This document shows positions 1 to 6,257 of a DNA stretch of 64,000 nt, piece by piece. The notes beneath the pieces were generated by a model. It searched no databases. It saw nothing but the letters and a program-made list of their open reading frames with translations, and had not been told where the DNA came from. The stretch is from assembly GCA_002256985.1 (NCBI GenBank), contig NCGO01000004.1, forward strand, positions 186,001 to 250,000, written 5' to 3'. Both the position numbers and the translations under genes were made by a program. The first letter of the stretch is position 1. Every line of letters begins with the position of its first letter. This DNA comes from Novosphingobium sp. 28-62-57 (GTDB taxonomy: Bacteria; Pseudomonadota; Alphaproteobacteria; Sphingomonadales; Sphingomonadaceae).

Positions 1-245
1 GCAACCACTTCCGCGCCCACTATCTGTCACTGGCCAAATCGTCCGAAAATGCGGAACCAGCGCCGCCACAAAGTGGCCCGGACTGGTCCGAAGACTTCCC
101 GCTCGATGTGCCAGATTATGATTGGCCCGATGCACCAGACCCGCGCGTAAACGATCTCGATCGCCACTTCGCCTGGGGCTGGATGGCCCTCTGCGCCGTG
201 ATCACCCTCGCCAGCCTAACCTACCTGATCGCGCAAACCCTGTGA
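1..245 (+). CDS. Partial hypothetical protein with C-terminal membrane segment
   Basis: This open frame enters from the left edge (first full codon at 3) and stops with TGA at 243-245, leaving 80 residues of the C terminus. The visible part has an acidic, proline- and tryptophan-rich stretch followed by one hydrophobic segment beginning WGWMALCAVITL and ending in LIAQTL, so the protein is probably anchored in the membrane by its C terminus. No family is recognised. It lies in the integrative element, upstream of the methyltransferase-like gene and in the same orientation. Confidence 0.6.
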   Translation, partial: NHFRAHYLSLAKSSENAEPAPPQSGPDWSEDFPLDVPDYDWPDAPDPRVNDLDRHFAWGWMALCAVITLASLTYLIAQTL

Positions 246-258
246 AAACGCCCGCCCC

Positions 259-318
259 GTTCGTGTCGAGCGAAGTCGAGACACCGCCCCTTACCGTCAC
301 CCCGGACTTGATCCGGGG
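259..318. repeat. Dispersed repeats, including palindrome copy 1
   Basis: The gap between the first two genes (246-435) holds two short elements. The first, around 259-285, contains GTGTCGAGCGAAGTCGAGAC, a sequence I recall as common between sphingomonad genes. The second is the perfect-arm palindrome CCCCGGACTTGATCCGGGG at 300-318. The palindrome recurs at 1479-1497 and, with altered ends, at 1973-1991. Confidence 0.7.
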
Positions 319-435
319 TCCCGCTTCATTTTGCAGCGATTGCGGCACAGAGGCGGAATGCGACAACGCAACAGAGCTTTGCTTTGACTGCTTTTGCCTG
401 ACCTTCCCCGCATCCGGCGAGGAAGACTTTCAGCC

Positions 436-1161
436 ATGAAGCAAAACCGCTCCACCGCCGTCATGCAGCGCCGCATCGAACCGCACGATAGCCTGGAATA
501 CTTTCCCACCCCGCCTTGGGCCACCCGCGCAGTGTGTGAATTGCTGCAGGCCGAATATGCCGAACCGCTGGAACTGCAGCGCGCGTGGGAGCCGTGCTGT
601 GGGGAATTGCACATGGTCCGCCCGATGCGGGAATACTTTGCGCAGGTCCATGCCACCGATGTGCACCGCTATGCGCAGGACCACGGCATTTTCGATTTCC
701 TCGATCTTGGCGCAGCCCCGCCTGTCCTCGATGTCGATTGGATCTTCCTCAACCCGCCGTTCCTGCCCGCGCACCGCTTCATCGATCGCGCGCGCACCAT
801 CGCCCGGCGCGGCGTGGCCGTCTTCGCCCGCGCCGCATTCACCGAATCCGAAAGCCGCTATGCCGGCCTGTTTTCCCCGGATCAGCGCCCCGCTTGCGTT
901 GCCACGTTCTGCGAACGTGTCGTGCTGCTCAAAGGCCGCCTGATCGAACGCAACCGCCCCGATCCGTTCAACCTGGACGAGGACGGCAAGCCAAAGAGCG
1001 CCAGCAGCGCCACCGCCTATTGCTGGATCATCTGGCGGCGCGACGATCACGATACCCGCCACCGCTGGATTGCCCCCGGCACATCTGACCGCCTCACCCG
1101 TCCGGGCGATTACCCGGACTACTCCCACCACTTCCCCGAACCGAAAGGATCCTTGCTGTGA
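436..1161 (+). CDS. SAM-dependent DNA methyltransferase-like protein
   Basis: The product is 241 residues with features of a class I SAM-dependent methyltransferase of the phage N6-adenine type. An EYFPTPPWAT segment near residue 20 and EPCCG near residue 55 resemble the SAM-binding motif I region. FLNPPF near residue 109 matches catalytic motif IV (NPPF/NPPY). The start at 436 is preferred over an in-frame upstream start because GGAAG at 421-425 is well spaced as a ribosome binding site. The last bases overlap the next gene (GTGA), so translation is probably coupled. It may methylate element DNA, but no target can be inferred and no endonuclease partner is visible. Confidence 0.6.
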   Translation: MKQNRSTAVMQRRIEPHDSLEYFPTPPWATRAVCELLQAEYAEPLELQRAWEPCCGELHMVRPMREYFAQVHATDVHRYAQDHGIFDFLDLGAAPPVLDVDWIFLNPPFLPAHRFIDRARTIARRGVAVFARAAFTESESRYAGLFSPDQRPACVATFCERVVLLKGRLIERNRPDPFNLDEDGKPKSASSATAYCWIIWRRDDHDTRHRWIAPGTSDRLTRPGDYPDYSHHFPEPKGSLL

Positions 1162-1457
1162 CCGACCAACCCAAAGTTCCTTTGACCGTTGACGAAGCGG
1201 TTGGCCTGTTCAAATCGCAGGATTCTGCGCATTCGATAAACGTCATTGGCCCCATGATCATGGGCTTTGAATGGTCGATTGGCGGCGCGCGCGAAAAGCT
1301 TGCCGAATGCACCGACCTTCAGGTCGCTGGCGACACAGCGCGGGGCATGGGCCACGGCATCGCCGCAACCGAACCCGACGGCCAATTCATCTTCTTCGAG
1401 CATGACGAAGACGCCCTGACGGCATTCCTTTTGGAACGCACCGGAGCGCCAGCATGA
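1158..1457 (+). CDS. Hypothetical small protein of the integrative element
   Basis: A 99-residue soluble protein with a GTG start overlapping the stop of the methyltransferase-like gene (GTGA at 1158-1161). GAAAGGAT at 1143-1150 serves as ribosome binding site. Visible segments include [20 protein letters not shown] in the middle and an acidic C-terminal region around [17 protein letters not shown]. No family is recognised. Its stop overlaps the start of the next small gene (ATGA), so it belongs to a compact coupled run that is probably one transcript. Confidence 0.6.
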   Translation: MTDQPKVPLTVDEAVGLFKSQDSAHSINVIGPMIMGFEWSIGGAREKLAECTDLQVAGDTARGMGHGIAATEPDGQFIFFEHDEDALTAFLLERTGAPA

Positions 1458-1612
1458 AAGCCACCCCACCCACCGTCGCCCCGGACTTGATCCGGGGCAA
1501 GGCTCCTTCTGGCGACACGATCGAACACTTGCGCGGCGGGCCAACCGGCCAGCCCAAAGTCACCCGCGTGTCCCTCACCGCCCTGCGCAACCGCAAAGGC
1601 CCGCGCACATGA
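1454..1612 (+). CDS. Small protein containing an in-frame palindromic repeat
   Basis: A 52-residue frame begins with ATG at 1454, overlapping the previous stop, and ends at 1612, overlapping the next start; both overlaps are ATGA. The palindrome CCCCGGACTTGATCCGGGG lies in frame near the N terminus and is read as APDLIRG. The rest is basic and threonine-rich, ending [11 protein letters not shown]. The double coupling and the GGAGCGCC ribosome binding site argue that it is translated. It may instead be a spacer created by repeat insertion. No family is recognised. Confidence 0.5.
   Translation: MKATPPTVAPDLIRGKAPSGDTIEHLRGGPTGQPKVTRVSLTALRNRKGPRT
1479..1497. repeat. Palindromic repeat copy 2, inside a coding frame
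   Basis: CCCCGGACTTGATCCGGGG is identical to the copy at 300-318. Here it sits in frame within the 52-residue gene at 1454-1612 without breaking it. Confidence 0.75.
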
Positions 1613-1956
1613 CCACCCGCCTAACCATCAGCGTGGCCGAAGCCCTCGAAGCCGAAGGCGCATTCGTCAACCGCAGCAAGGCACCGCGCCTGACAGCTGG
1701 CATCGGCGACAACTCCTACACCAACGGAAACGCCGATGACCGCCTGCGCCTGCTGATCGAACGCATCGAGCGCCTGGAGGAAGAGAAAAAGGGCATCGGC
1801 GATGACATCAAGGATGTCTACGGCGAAGCCAAAGCCGTGGGCTACGACACCAAAATGATGCGCCAGGCCATCCGCCTGCGCAAAATGAAACCCGACGATC
1901 GCCGCGAAATGGAAGCGATCCTCGAAGTCTACAAAGCCGCGCTGGGGATCGATTGA
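1609..1956 (+). CDS. GapR-like DNA-binding protein (DUF2312)
   Basis: A 115-residue protein whose C-terminal 80 residues match the GapR/DUF2312 family. The conserved core reads [19 protein letters not shown], then [18 protein letters not shown], then [19 protein letters not shown]. GapR is an alphaproteobacterial chromosome-structuring protein that binds overtwisted AT-rich DNA ahead of replication and transcription. The N-terminal 35 residues are not part of that domain. The gene is coupled to its upstream neighbour (ATGA). A GapR homologue on a mobile element could help the element replicate or silence its DNA, but that role is inference. The family call is strong. Confidence 0.85.
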   Translation: MTTRLTISVAEALEAEGAFVNRSKAPRLTAGIGDNSYTNGNADDRLRLLIERIERLEEEKKGIGDDIKDVYGEAKAVGYDTKMMRQAIRLRKMKPDDRREMEAILEVYKAALGID

Positions 1957-1972
1957 CCACCCCTTTCCGTCG

Positions 1973-1991
1973 TCCCGGACTTGATCCGGGA
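1973..1991. repeat. Palindromic repeat copy 3
   Basis: TCCCGGACTTGATCCGGGA is the third copy of the palindrome in this element, differing only in the outermost pair. It lies between the GapR-like gene and the next gene. Confidence 0.7.
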
Positions 1992-2005
1992 TTAGGCTTT
2001 TTTCG

Positions 2006-2024
2006 TGACAACATCGTGTTGTCA
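2006..2024. promoter_or_regulatory. Perfect inverted repeat, likely operator
   Basis: TGACAACA-TCG-TGTTGTCA is a perfect 8-bp inverted repeat with a 3-bp centre, 20 bases before the start of the helix-turn-helix gene at 2045. Its size and position fit an operator for a dimeric phage-type repressor. The cognate protein is unknown. The gene at 2045 or the one at 3914 are candidates. Confidence 0.5.
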
Positions 2025-2044
2025 GCAAATTCAGGGCCGTTCCA

Positions 2045-2779
2045 ATGGCGAAGCATAGGGAGTCACCAGAGCTTGCAGCATTCATCCGGCGCATGTTTCG
2101 CGCCCTTGAACGCCGCGCGCAGGAAGGTGACCTTGAAGCGCTCGAAGCACTGGCCTCGCTCCGGCATTCGCTCAAGGAGTCTACCGAGCGGGCAGGGTTG
2201 GCGGCATCGCAGCACGGCTACAGCTTCACCGAAATTGGTGCCGCCTTGGGCATCACGCGCCAAGCCGCCCGCCACCGCCTCTATCCATCATCGGTGCAGC
2301 TGGGCAAGATGACGCAGGAAGAGGCCGATTATCAAATCGCCCTGATTGATGCGATGATCGATGATGTCACCCGCTGGGGCCGCTATTTGGCATCCCCGCG
2401 CGTCCACCGCACCGCCTATGGCAATTTCCGCGATCCGGCCGCCCTCACGCCAAAGACGCACAGCTTCACCTGGCACCAGCGCCGCGCCGCCATTACCCAC
2501 GAACTGGAATACCGCGCCCGCGTCTACCCCGATTGGATCGCCCGCGGCAAACTCGAACAGGCAGAGGCAGACCGCGCCACCCGCCGCCTCTCCGCCGTGG
2601 CCGACCTCTACGATGACGGCTTCGATTGGCACGCCCGCAACGGCCTGCGCATCCTGTTCAACGTCACCCCCACCACCGCCGCCGAGACGGAAGCCCAAAC
2701 CGATTGGTGGCACCACTACCGCACCGTCATGCAAGCCCGTGGCTTCATGGCCTCTGACCAGAAGGAACTTGCGTTATGA
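2045..2779 (+). CDS. Helix-turn-helix protein with uncharacterised C-terminal domain
   Basis: A 244-residue protein. Residues about 58-80 form a sigma-like helix-turn-helix (YSFTEIGAALGITRQAARHR), typical of short DNA-binding domains in phages and mobile elements. Residues about 90-244 are a separate region rich in Trp, Arg and His, with no family I recognise. Hydrophobic membrane segments are absent. The upstream gap carries a perfect inverted repeat at 2006-2024, so the gene may be autoregulated. Its stop overlaps the next start (ATGA). A DNA-binding role is supported only by the N-terminal motif. Confidence 0.6.
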   Translation: MAKHRESPELAAFIRRMFRALERRAQEGDLEALEALASLRHSLKESTERAGLAASQHGYSFTEIGAALGITRQAARHRLYPSSVQLGKMTQEEADYQIALIDAMIDDVTRWGRYLASPRVHRTAYGNFRDPAALTPKTHSFTWHQRRAAITHELEYRARVYPDWIARGKLEQAEADRATRRLSAVADLYDDGFDWHARNGLRILFNVTPTTAAETEAQTDWWHHYRTVMQARGFMASDQKELAL

Positions 2780-3117
2780 AATCTCTTTTCGCCATCTCGT
2801 ACCCCGTGACAGCACAACAGGACGCAGATTTTGCTGTGACCGAAAGCGAAGACGGCGGAATTGGCGTGGCAAGCGGCGGCGCATGGGTCCGCATTCCCTT
2901 TCAAGCCTACCAGCAGCTACAGGATATCCTGCGTGATCAGCAGCAGAAATGCGGCGCTGATCCCTGCGCGGCCGATGGCGCGAAACCGTTGCCACTGCCT
3001 GCACAGGTCCGCCAGCTCGTCATCGCCGCCCGCGAAGTATGGGAAGACGCAACCGACAGCGAAGCCCTGCAACGCCTCGACAAGGCGCTTGAACCATTCA
3101 GCGAGGCCGTCCCCTAG
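2776..3117 (+). CDS. Hypothetical protein of the integrative element
   Basis: A 113-residue soluble protein, translationally coupled to the upstream gene through an ATGA overlap. The N-terminal half reads like a small beta-rich fold (FAVTESEDGGIGVASGGAWV) and the C-terminal half is helical (VRQLVIAAREVWEDATDS). It contains two cysteines, around residues 59 and 64. No family is recognised and no catalytic motif is visible. Confidence 0.5.
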   Translation: MKSLFAISYPVTAQQDADFAVTESEDGGIGVASGGAWVRIPFQAYQQLQDILRDQQQKCGADPCAADGAKPLPLPAQVRQLVIAAREVWEDATDSEALQRLDKALEPFSEAVP

Positions 3118-3141
3118 GCCAACGAGCCGGAACGCTGTGCC

Positions 3142-3369
3142 GTGTCCAACAAGCCCATTGGACCCGACGATTGGCATTGTGGCAACAGCAAACTGCAGCG
3201 GCAGTTCGCGATGGCCATGATGATCGTCAAAAATGCGCAGATGCACGATCTCGATGATCTTGAATATCTTGCGATGCAATGCGGTCCCGAATTCACCCGA
3301 AGCGCAATTAAACGCCTACTTCCCATGGCGCCTGCCCAGCAGGATCTGCAAGATGAAATCCCTTTCTAA
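3142..3369 (+). CDS. Hypothetical small protein of the integrative element
   Basis: A 75-residue protein starting with GTG at 3142. The middle is helical with many methionines (QRQFAMAMMIVKNAQMHDLD). Its TAA stop overlaps the next ATG (TAATG at 3367-3371), which again suggests a polycistronic, coupled transcript. No family is recognised. Confidence 0.5.
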   Translation: MSNKPIGPDDWHCGNSKLQRQFAMAMMIVKNAQMHDLDDLEYLAMQCGPEFTRSAIKRLLPMAPAQQDLQDEIPF

Positions 3370-3782
3370 TGGCAAGCGCAGGCAATCCCGGCGCAGTCAT
3401 CGGCGCGGCCAATCGCCAGCGCGTGCTTGAATTCCTGCTCACGCACCCCGGCTGCAAGAACAGCGATTGCGCCAGCGCCACCGGCCTCTCGATCATGGCG
3501 GTATCCCGCCACGTGAAGGCCATCCGGGATCTTTGGCCAGTCATCCACCAATCCGCGCCCGGCGGCACCGGGCATCACCAAAGGAGCGCCAGCATGGCCG
3601 AACCTTCCACCCTGCCAGACTTCAACCCGTCCGGCTCTGATGTCGTCGCCACGATCAAGGCCAAGACCGAGGACTTGCTTGCCTATCTGCGCGACAACGT
3701 ACCCAACAACCGCGAACGCTCGATCGCGGTCACCAACTACGAGCAGGCCGCCATGTGGGCGGTGAAGGCCAACTTTACCTGA
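3369..3782 (+). CDS. Winged-helix plus Acb2/Tad1-hairpin-like protein
   Basis: The frame encodes 137 residues in two parts. Residues about 10-55 look like a winged helix DNA-binding domain (NRQRVLEFLLTHPGCKNSD, then GLSIMAVSRHVKAIRDLW). Residues 76-137 form a separate acidic helical segment with DVVATIKAKTEDLLAYLRD and then NRERSIAVTNYEQAAMWAVK. That last pattern, in which alternating Arg, Thr and Glu/Gln precede an MW-A motif, resembles the Acb2/Tad1 hairpin family of phage proteins that sequester cyclic nucleotide signals of CBASS and Thoeris defences. An excellent internal start at 3594 could yield the 62-residue C-terminal protein alone. The resemblance is from memory of the family pattern, not a search. 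Confidence 0.45.
   Translation: MASAGNPGAVIGAANRQRVLEFLLTHPGCKNSDCASATGLSIMAVSRHVKAIRDLWPVIHQSAPGGTGHHQRSASMAEPSTLPDFNPSGSDVVATIKAKTEDLLAYLRDNVPNNRERSIAVTNYEQAAMWAVKANFT
3581..3596 (+). promoter_or_regulatory. Strong internal ribosome binding site and ATG
   Basis: AAGGAG at 3581-3586 lies 7 bases before an in-frame ATG at 3594. This is better than the signal at the upstream start (3369). It may mark the real start of an independent 62-residue gene ending at 3782. The string GGAGCGCCAGCATG also occurs at the start of the 52-residue gene (1443-1456). Confidence 0.55.
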
Positions 3783-3788
3783 ACCGCC

Positions 3789-3830
3789 TGTCCATTTTTG
3801 CTGCCTCAAATGCGGTGGCAAAAATGGACA
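3789..3830. promoter_or_regulatory. Inverted repeat with 13-bp arms
   Basis: TGTCCATTTTTGC at 3789-3801 and GCAAAAATGGACA at 3818-3830 are perfect inverted copies separated by 16 bases. They begin 6 bases after the stop of the gene at 3369-3782 and end 83 bases before the regulator gene at 3914. As RNA this could form a hairpin, but it lacks a T run, so an operator for the 3914 regulator is the more likely reading. Confidence 0.5.
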
Positions 3831-3913
3831 CCCCTTGACCGCCAAAGCAACCAGAGTCACACTCCCCACCGCGCTGGCATAGGGCCGCGCCTTGGTCAGA
3901 AAGGACCGTCCAG

Positions 3914-4414
3914 ATGGACCAAACCACCCAGCTTAAATACTTCACCCGCGCCGTGGCCTTGCTCGGCGGACAGCAGGCCACATCGCGCGCACTGAACATG
4001 TCCGATCGCAGCGTGCGCATGTTGCTGGCGGGGAACCGCCGCCTGCACGCTGGCATTCTGGAAGACTTGGGCCGCGCCCTGATCGCCCACGCCGATGAAT
4101 GCCGCGCGCTCGAACGCAAACTGTCCCCCGCCTTCGCCAGCAACCGTACCGAGGCACAGGCCAAGCCCCCTCTCCACGATGGCAAGCAGCGCGAACGATC
4201 GGTAACCACCCGAATGCAGATCGAACTCGCACAAGCGCGAGATCTTGGCTTCGAACCCGTTTCATGGACGATCAGTGCCAGCGCGGCCAAGGCGATCGAC
4301 AGATCCTACGTCAACATATCCCGATCGCGAACTCTGTTCGGCCTGCCCTTCGATATCGTCGATGATGTGCAGCTGGATGGCCGCCCGTTCGGCCTTCACA
4401 CGACGGGGGAATAA
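3914..4414 (+). CDS. Helix-turn-helix regulator of the integrative element
   Basis: A 166-residue protein with an N-terminal Cro/YdaS-like DNA-binding region (residues about 10-45, including GGQQATSRALNMSDRSVRML). A basic linker and a C-terminal portion without a recognised family follow. AAAGGA about 8 bases upstream supports the start. It is the last gene before the integrase, separated by 3 bases, the position expected for an excision or lysogeny regulator. The 13-bp inverted repeat at 3789-3830 is a candidate autoregulatory site. Its specific role is inferred from position. Confidence 0.55.
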   Translation: MDQTTQLKYFTRAVALLGGQQATSRALNMSDRSVRMLLAGNRRLHAGILEDLGRALIAHADECRALERKLSPAFASNRTEAQAKPPLHDGKQRERSVTTRMQIELAQARDLGFEPVSWTISASAAKAIDRSYVNISRSRTLFGLPFDIVDDVQLDGRPFGLHTTGE

Positions 4415-4417
4415 CCC

Positions 4418-5719
4418 ATGGCCCAGATCAAAATCGCAGGCCTCGTGCCAAAAACCAACAAGGCCGGTGTCACCAGCTGGTACTGGCAACCCAGCGCCAC
4501 GTTGGCCAAGGCCGGATGGAAACCCGTCGCCCTGGGCAAGGACATGTCCGCCGCCATCAAGGCCGCCGAAAAGCGCAACGATGAAGTGGAAGCATGGAAG
4601 AGCGGCGGCGCACGCCCGCGCGATGTGAAAAAGCGTGAACGCCTTGGCACTTTCGCCCACCTGCTGCAGCGCTATGAAAAGGAAGTGATCGAGGGGAAGA
4701 AGCCCAACGGCTCCCGCCTGATCGCCGAATCCACCGCGCGCACCTATCGCACCAGCTTGAAGAAGCTGGAGGCATGGGCCGGGCCATTCCCCATCGCCTA
4801 CATCACGCCCCAGCGCGTGAAGGCGCTGCGCAACGCCATGATGGACCCGAAAACCGGCATCGGCCACCACGCCGCGCATCAGGCGCTAAAGCTCGGCCGT
4901 CAGGTTTTCAGCTTTGCCGAAAGCGAGGACATCATTGCCAAGGGCAGCAACCCCTTCGGCAATTTCAATCTGGCCGCACCGCCGCCAAGGGAACAGGTGT
5001 GGAGTCCCCCCGCGCGCGAGGCGATGATTTTCAGCGCCTATGATCTTGGCATGCCATCGATGGCGCTGGCCATCATGCTCGGCTTTGCCACCGGCCAGCG
5101 TGAGGAGGATTACCTTGCCGCCAGCCAAAGCCAGTACGTGATCCTGCAGCCGCATGACATGCAGCCAGAGGATTACCGCACGCTGCAGGCCATCGCGCCA
5201 GACGGTGTGGTGCGCGGCCTGCGCATTCGCCAGCAAAAAACCAAGGCATGGGTCGCCGTCCCCGTGGTGGGCAATGTCCGCTGGGCGATCGAGAACAACA
5301 TCGAAAGCGCCCGCGCCGCTGGCGCCACCACAATCTTGCTAGACGACACCCGCCGCACCGATGCGGGCCGAATTGCCACCTACCACGGCAAGGCCGGTCA
5401 AACCCGCTTCCAGCGTGACTTCGCAGAGATCCGCGATTGGGCCGCCGCCATTGCCCGCAGCGAAGGCAATGCAGAGCTGGCCGAAGAGCTGGACCAGATC
5501 CAGTTCCGCGACTTGCGCCGCACGTGCGTGGTCTACCTGGGCGAATTGGGCATGGACGCCCACCTGATCGCAGGCGTCACCGGCCACGACATCGACGAAA
5601 CCCAGAAGATCCTCAAAACCTACATGCCCCGCACCACCGCCCGCGCAGCCCGCGCAATCGCCATCTCCACCCTGCGCACCGCGAGCGAAGAAACCCACCG
5701 CCAGGAGCAAGCCGGATGA
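4418..5719 (+). CDS. Tyrosine-type site-specific integrase
   Basis: A 433-residue integrase of the tyrosine recombinase family, acting on DNA at the tRNA-Gly attachment site just downstream. The N-terminal arm-binding region (about 1-75) and a SAM-like core-binding domain (about 75-180) precede the catalytic domain. Active-site candidates are R228 in TGQREED, K274 or K276, R367 in FRDLRRT, H390 in VTGHDIDE and the nucleophile Y402 in KTYMPRT. The usual His of the H-x-x-R box is Arg here (R364), a known type of variation. GGGGGA just upstream is the ribosome binding site. Its 3' end abuts the att site, as in genomic islands integrated into tRNA genes. Confidence 0.92.
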   Translation: MAQIKIAGLVPKTNKAGVTSWYWQPSATLAKAGWKPVALGKDMSAAIKAAEKRNDEVEAWKSGGARPRDVKKRERLGTFAHLLQRYEKEVIEGKKPNGSRLIAESTARTYRTSLKKLEAWAGPFPIAYITPQRVKALRNAMMDPKTGIGHHAAHQALKLGRQVFSFAESEDIIAKGSNPFGNFNLAAPPPREQVWSPPAREAMIFSAYDLGMPSMALAIMLGFATGQREEDYLAASQSQYVILQPHDMQPEDYRTLQAIAPDGVVRGLRIRQQKTKAWVAVPVVGNVRWAIENNIESARAAGATTILLDDTRRTDAGRIATYHGKAGQTRFQRDFAEIRDWAAAIARSEGNAELAEELDQIQFRDLRRTCVVYLGELGMDAHLIAGVTGHDIDETQKILKTYMPRTTARAARAIAISTLRTASEETHRQEQAG

Positions 5720-5925
5720 TCTACGGTAAAGCCACGACCAAGATCGAGAGCGAATGGGGCGCGGTCTACCTCACCGTCACTGGCGTCACCTGCACGTTAA
5801 AGCAGGGCGAAGATCTTATTCGCTTGGAATTAGATCAGCTCAACGAACTAGCCCGCGACATCGATGAAGCCATCGCCGAACTGGCCGCACACCCTTCCAA
5901 CAAATCTTCCAACAACAAGGCTTAA
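5716..5925 (+). CDS. Small protein coupled to the integrase
   Basis: A 69-residue protein starting at ATG 5716, overlapping the integrase stop (ATGA). The N-terminal half looks beta-stranded (WGAVYLTVTGVTCTLKQ) and the C-terminal half is a helix (IRLELDQLNELARDIDEAI) followed by a polar tail. Its position suggests a function with the integrase, for example a directionality factor. It lacks a clear excisionase helix-turn-helix, so this is only a possibility. Confidence 0.5.
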   Translation: MIYGKATTKIESEWGAVYLTVTGVTCTLKQGEDLIRLELDQLNELARDIDEAIAELAAHPSNKSSNNKA

Positions 5926-5974
5926 ACGCACCGTTTGAGCGCAAAAAACGGCAGAAATCCGTCAATCGGTAACA

Positions 5975-6018
5975 TTCCCAAGCTGAATACGAGGGTTCGA
6001 TTCCCTTCACCCGCTCCA
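5975..6018 (+). other. Attachment site: 3' part of tRNA-Gly(CCC)
   Basis: The 44 bases from the anticodon loop (TTCCCAA, anticodon CCC) through the T arm (GGGTTCGATTCCC) to the 3' acceptor strand and CCA match the 3' part of a tRNA-Gly. The upstream bases do not pair with the anticodon stem and give no D arm, so this is not a complete gene. A duplicated tRNA 3' end directly after an integrase is the classic signature of an att site. The intact tRNA should lie to the left of this window, at the other end of the element. Confidence 0.75.
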
Positions 6019-6239
6019 TTTTCCTTTAGCGCAGCGAAAGGTCGCGGGCCGCGCTCGCCTTCGGGGAACCCTCGAGTCTTTGTGGCTCTCCGCGCCAAGG
6101 CGCTGCGAGCGTGGTTCGCTTCCCTTCACCCGCTCCATTTCATTCAGGCGTAGTGCTGAGATCGACCGAGCGCTGGCCTTCGGGGAACCCTCGAGTCCTT
6201 GTGGCTCTTCGGGCCAAGCGGGTGGGAGGGTTTCTATCG
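6001..6239. repeat. Imperfect tandem repeat, 119-bp period, with tRNA 3' ends
   Basis: Two copies (about 6001-6119 and 6120-6239) share TTCCCTTCACCCGCTCCATT at the start and CTTCGGGGAACCCTCGAGTC in the middle, always 119 bases apart, with diverged stretches between. Each copy starts with a tRNA-Gly 3' end; the second also keeps GGTTCGCTTCCC of the T arm. No gene is seen in 5926-6257. The repeat may mark repeated integration or slippage at the att site. Confidence 0.65.
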
Positions 6240-6257
6240 AACCCTTGCGTGCAAGCC

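Noticed and set aside
5945-6018. Complete tRNA-Gly gene
   Set aside because: Only the part from the anticodon loop to CCA fits. The upstream bases do not form the anticodon stem or a D arm, so it is a duplicated fragment.
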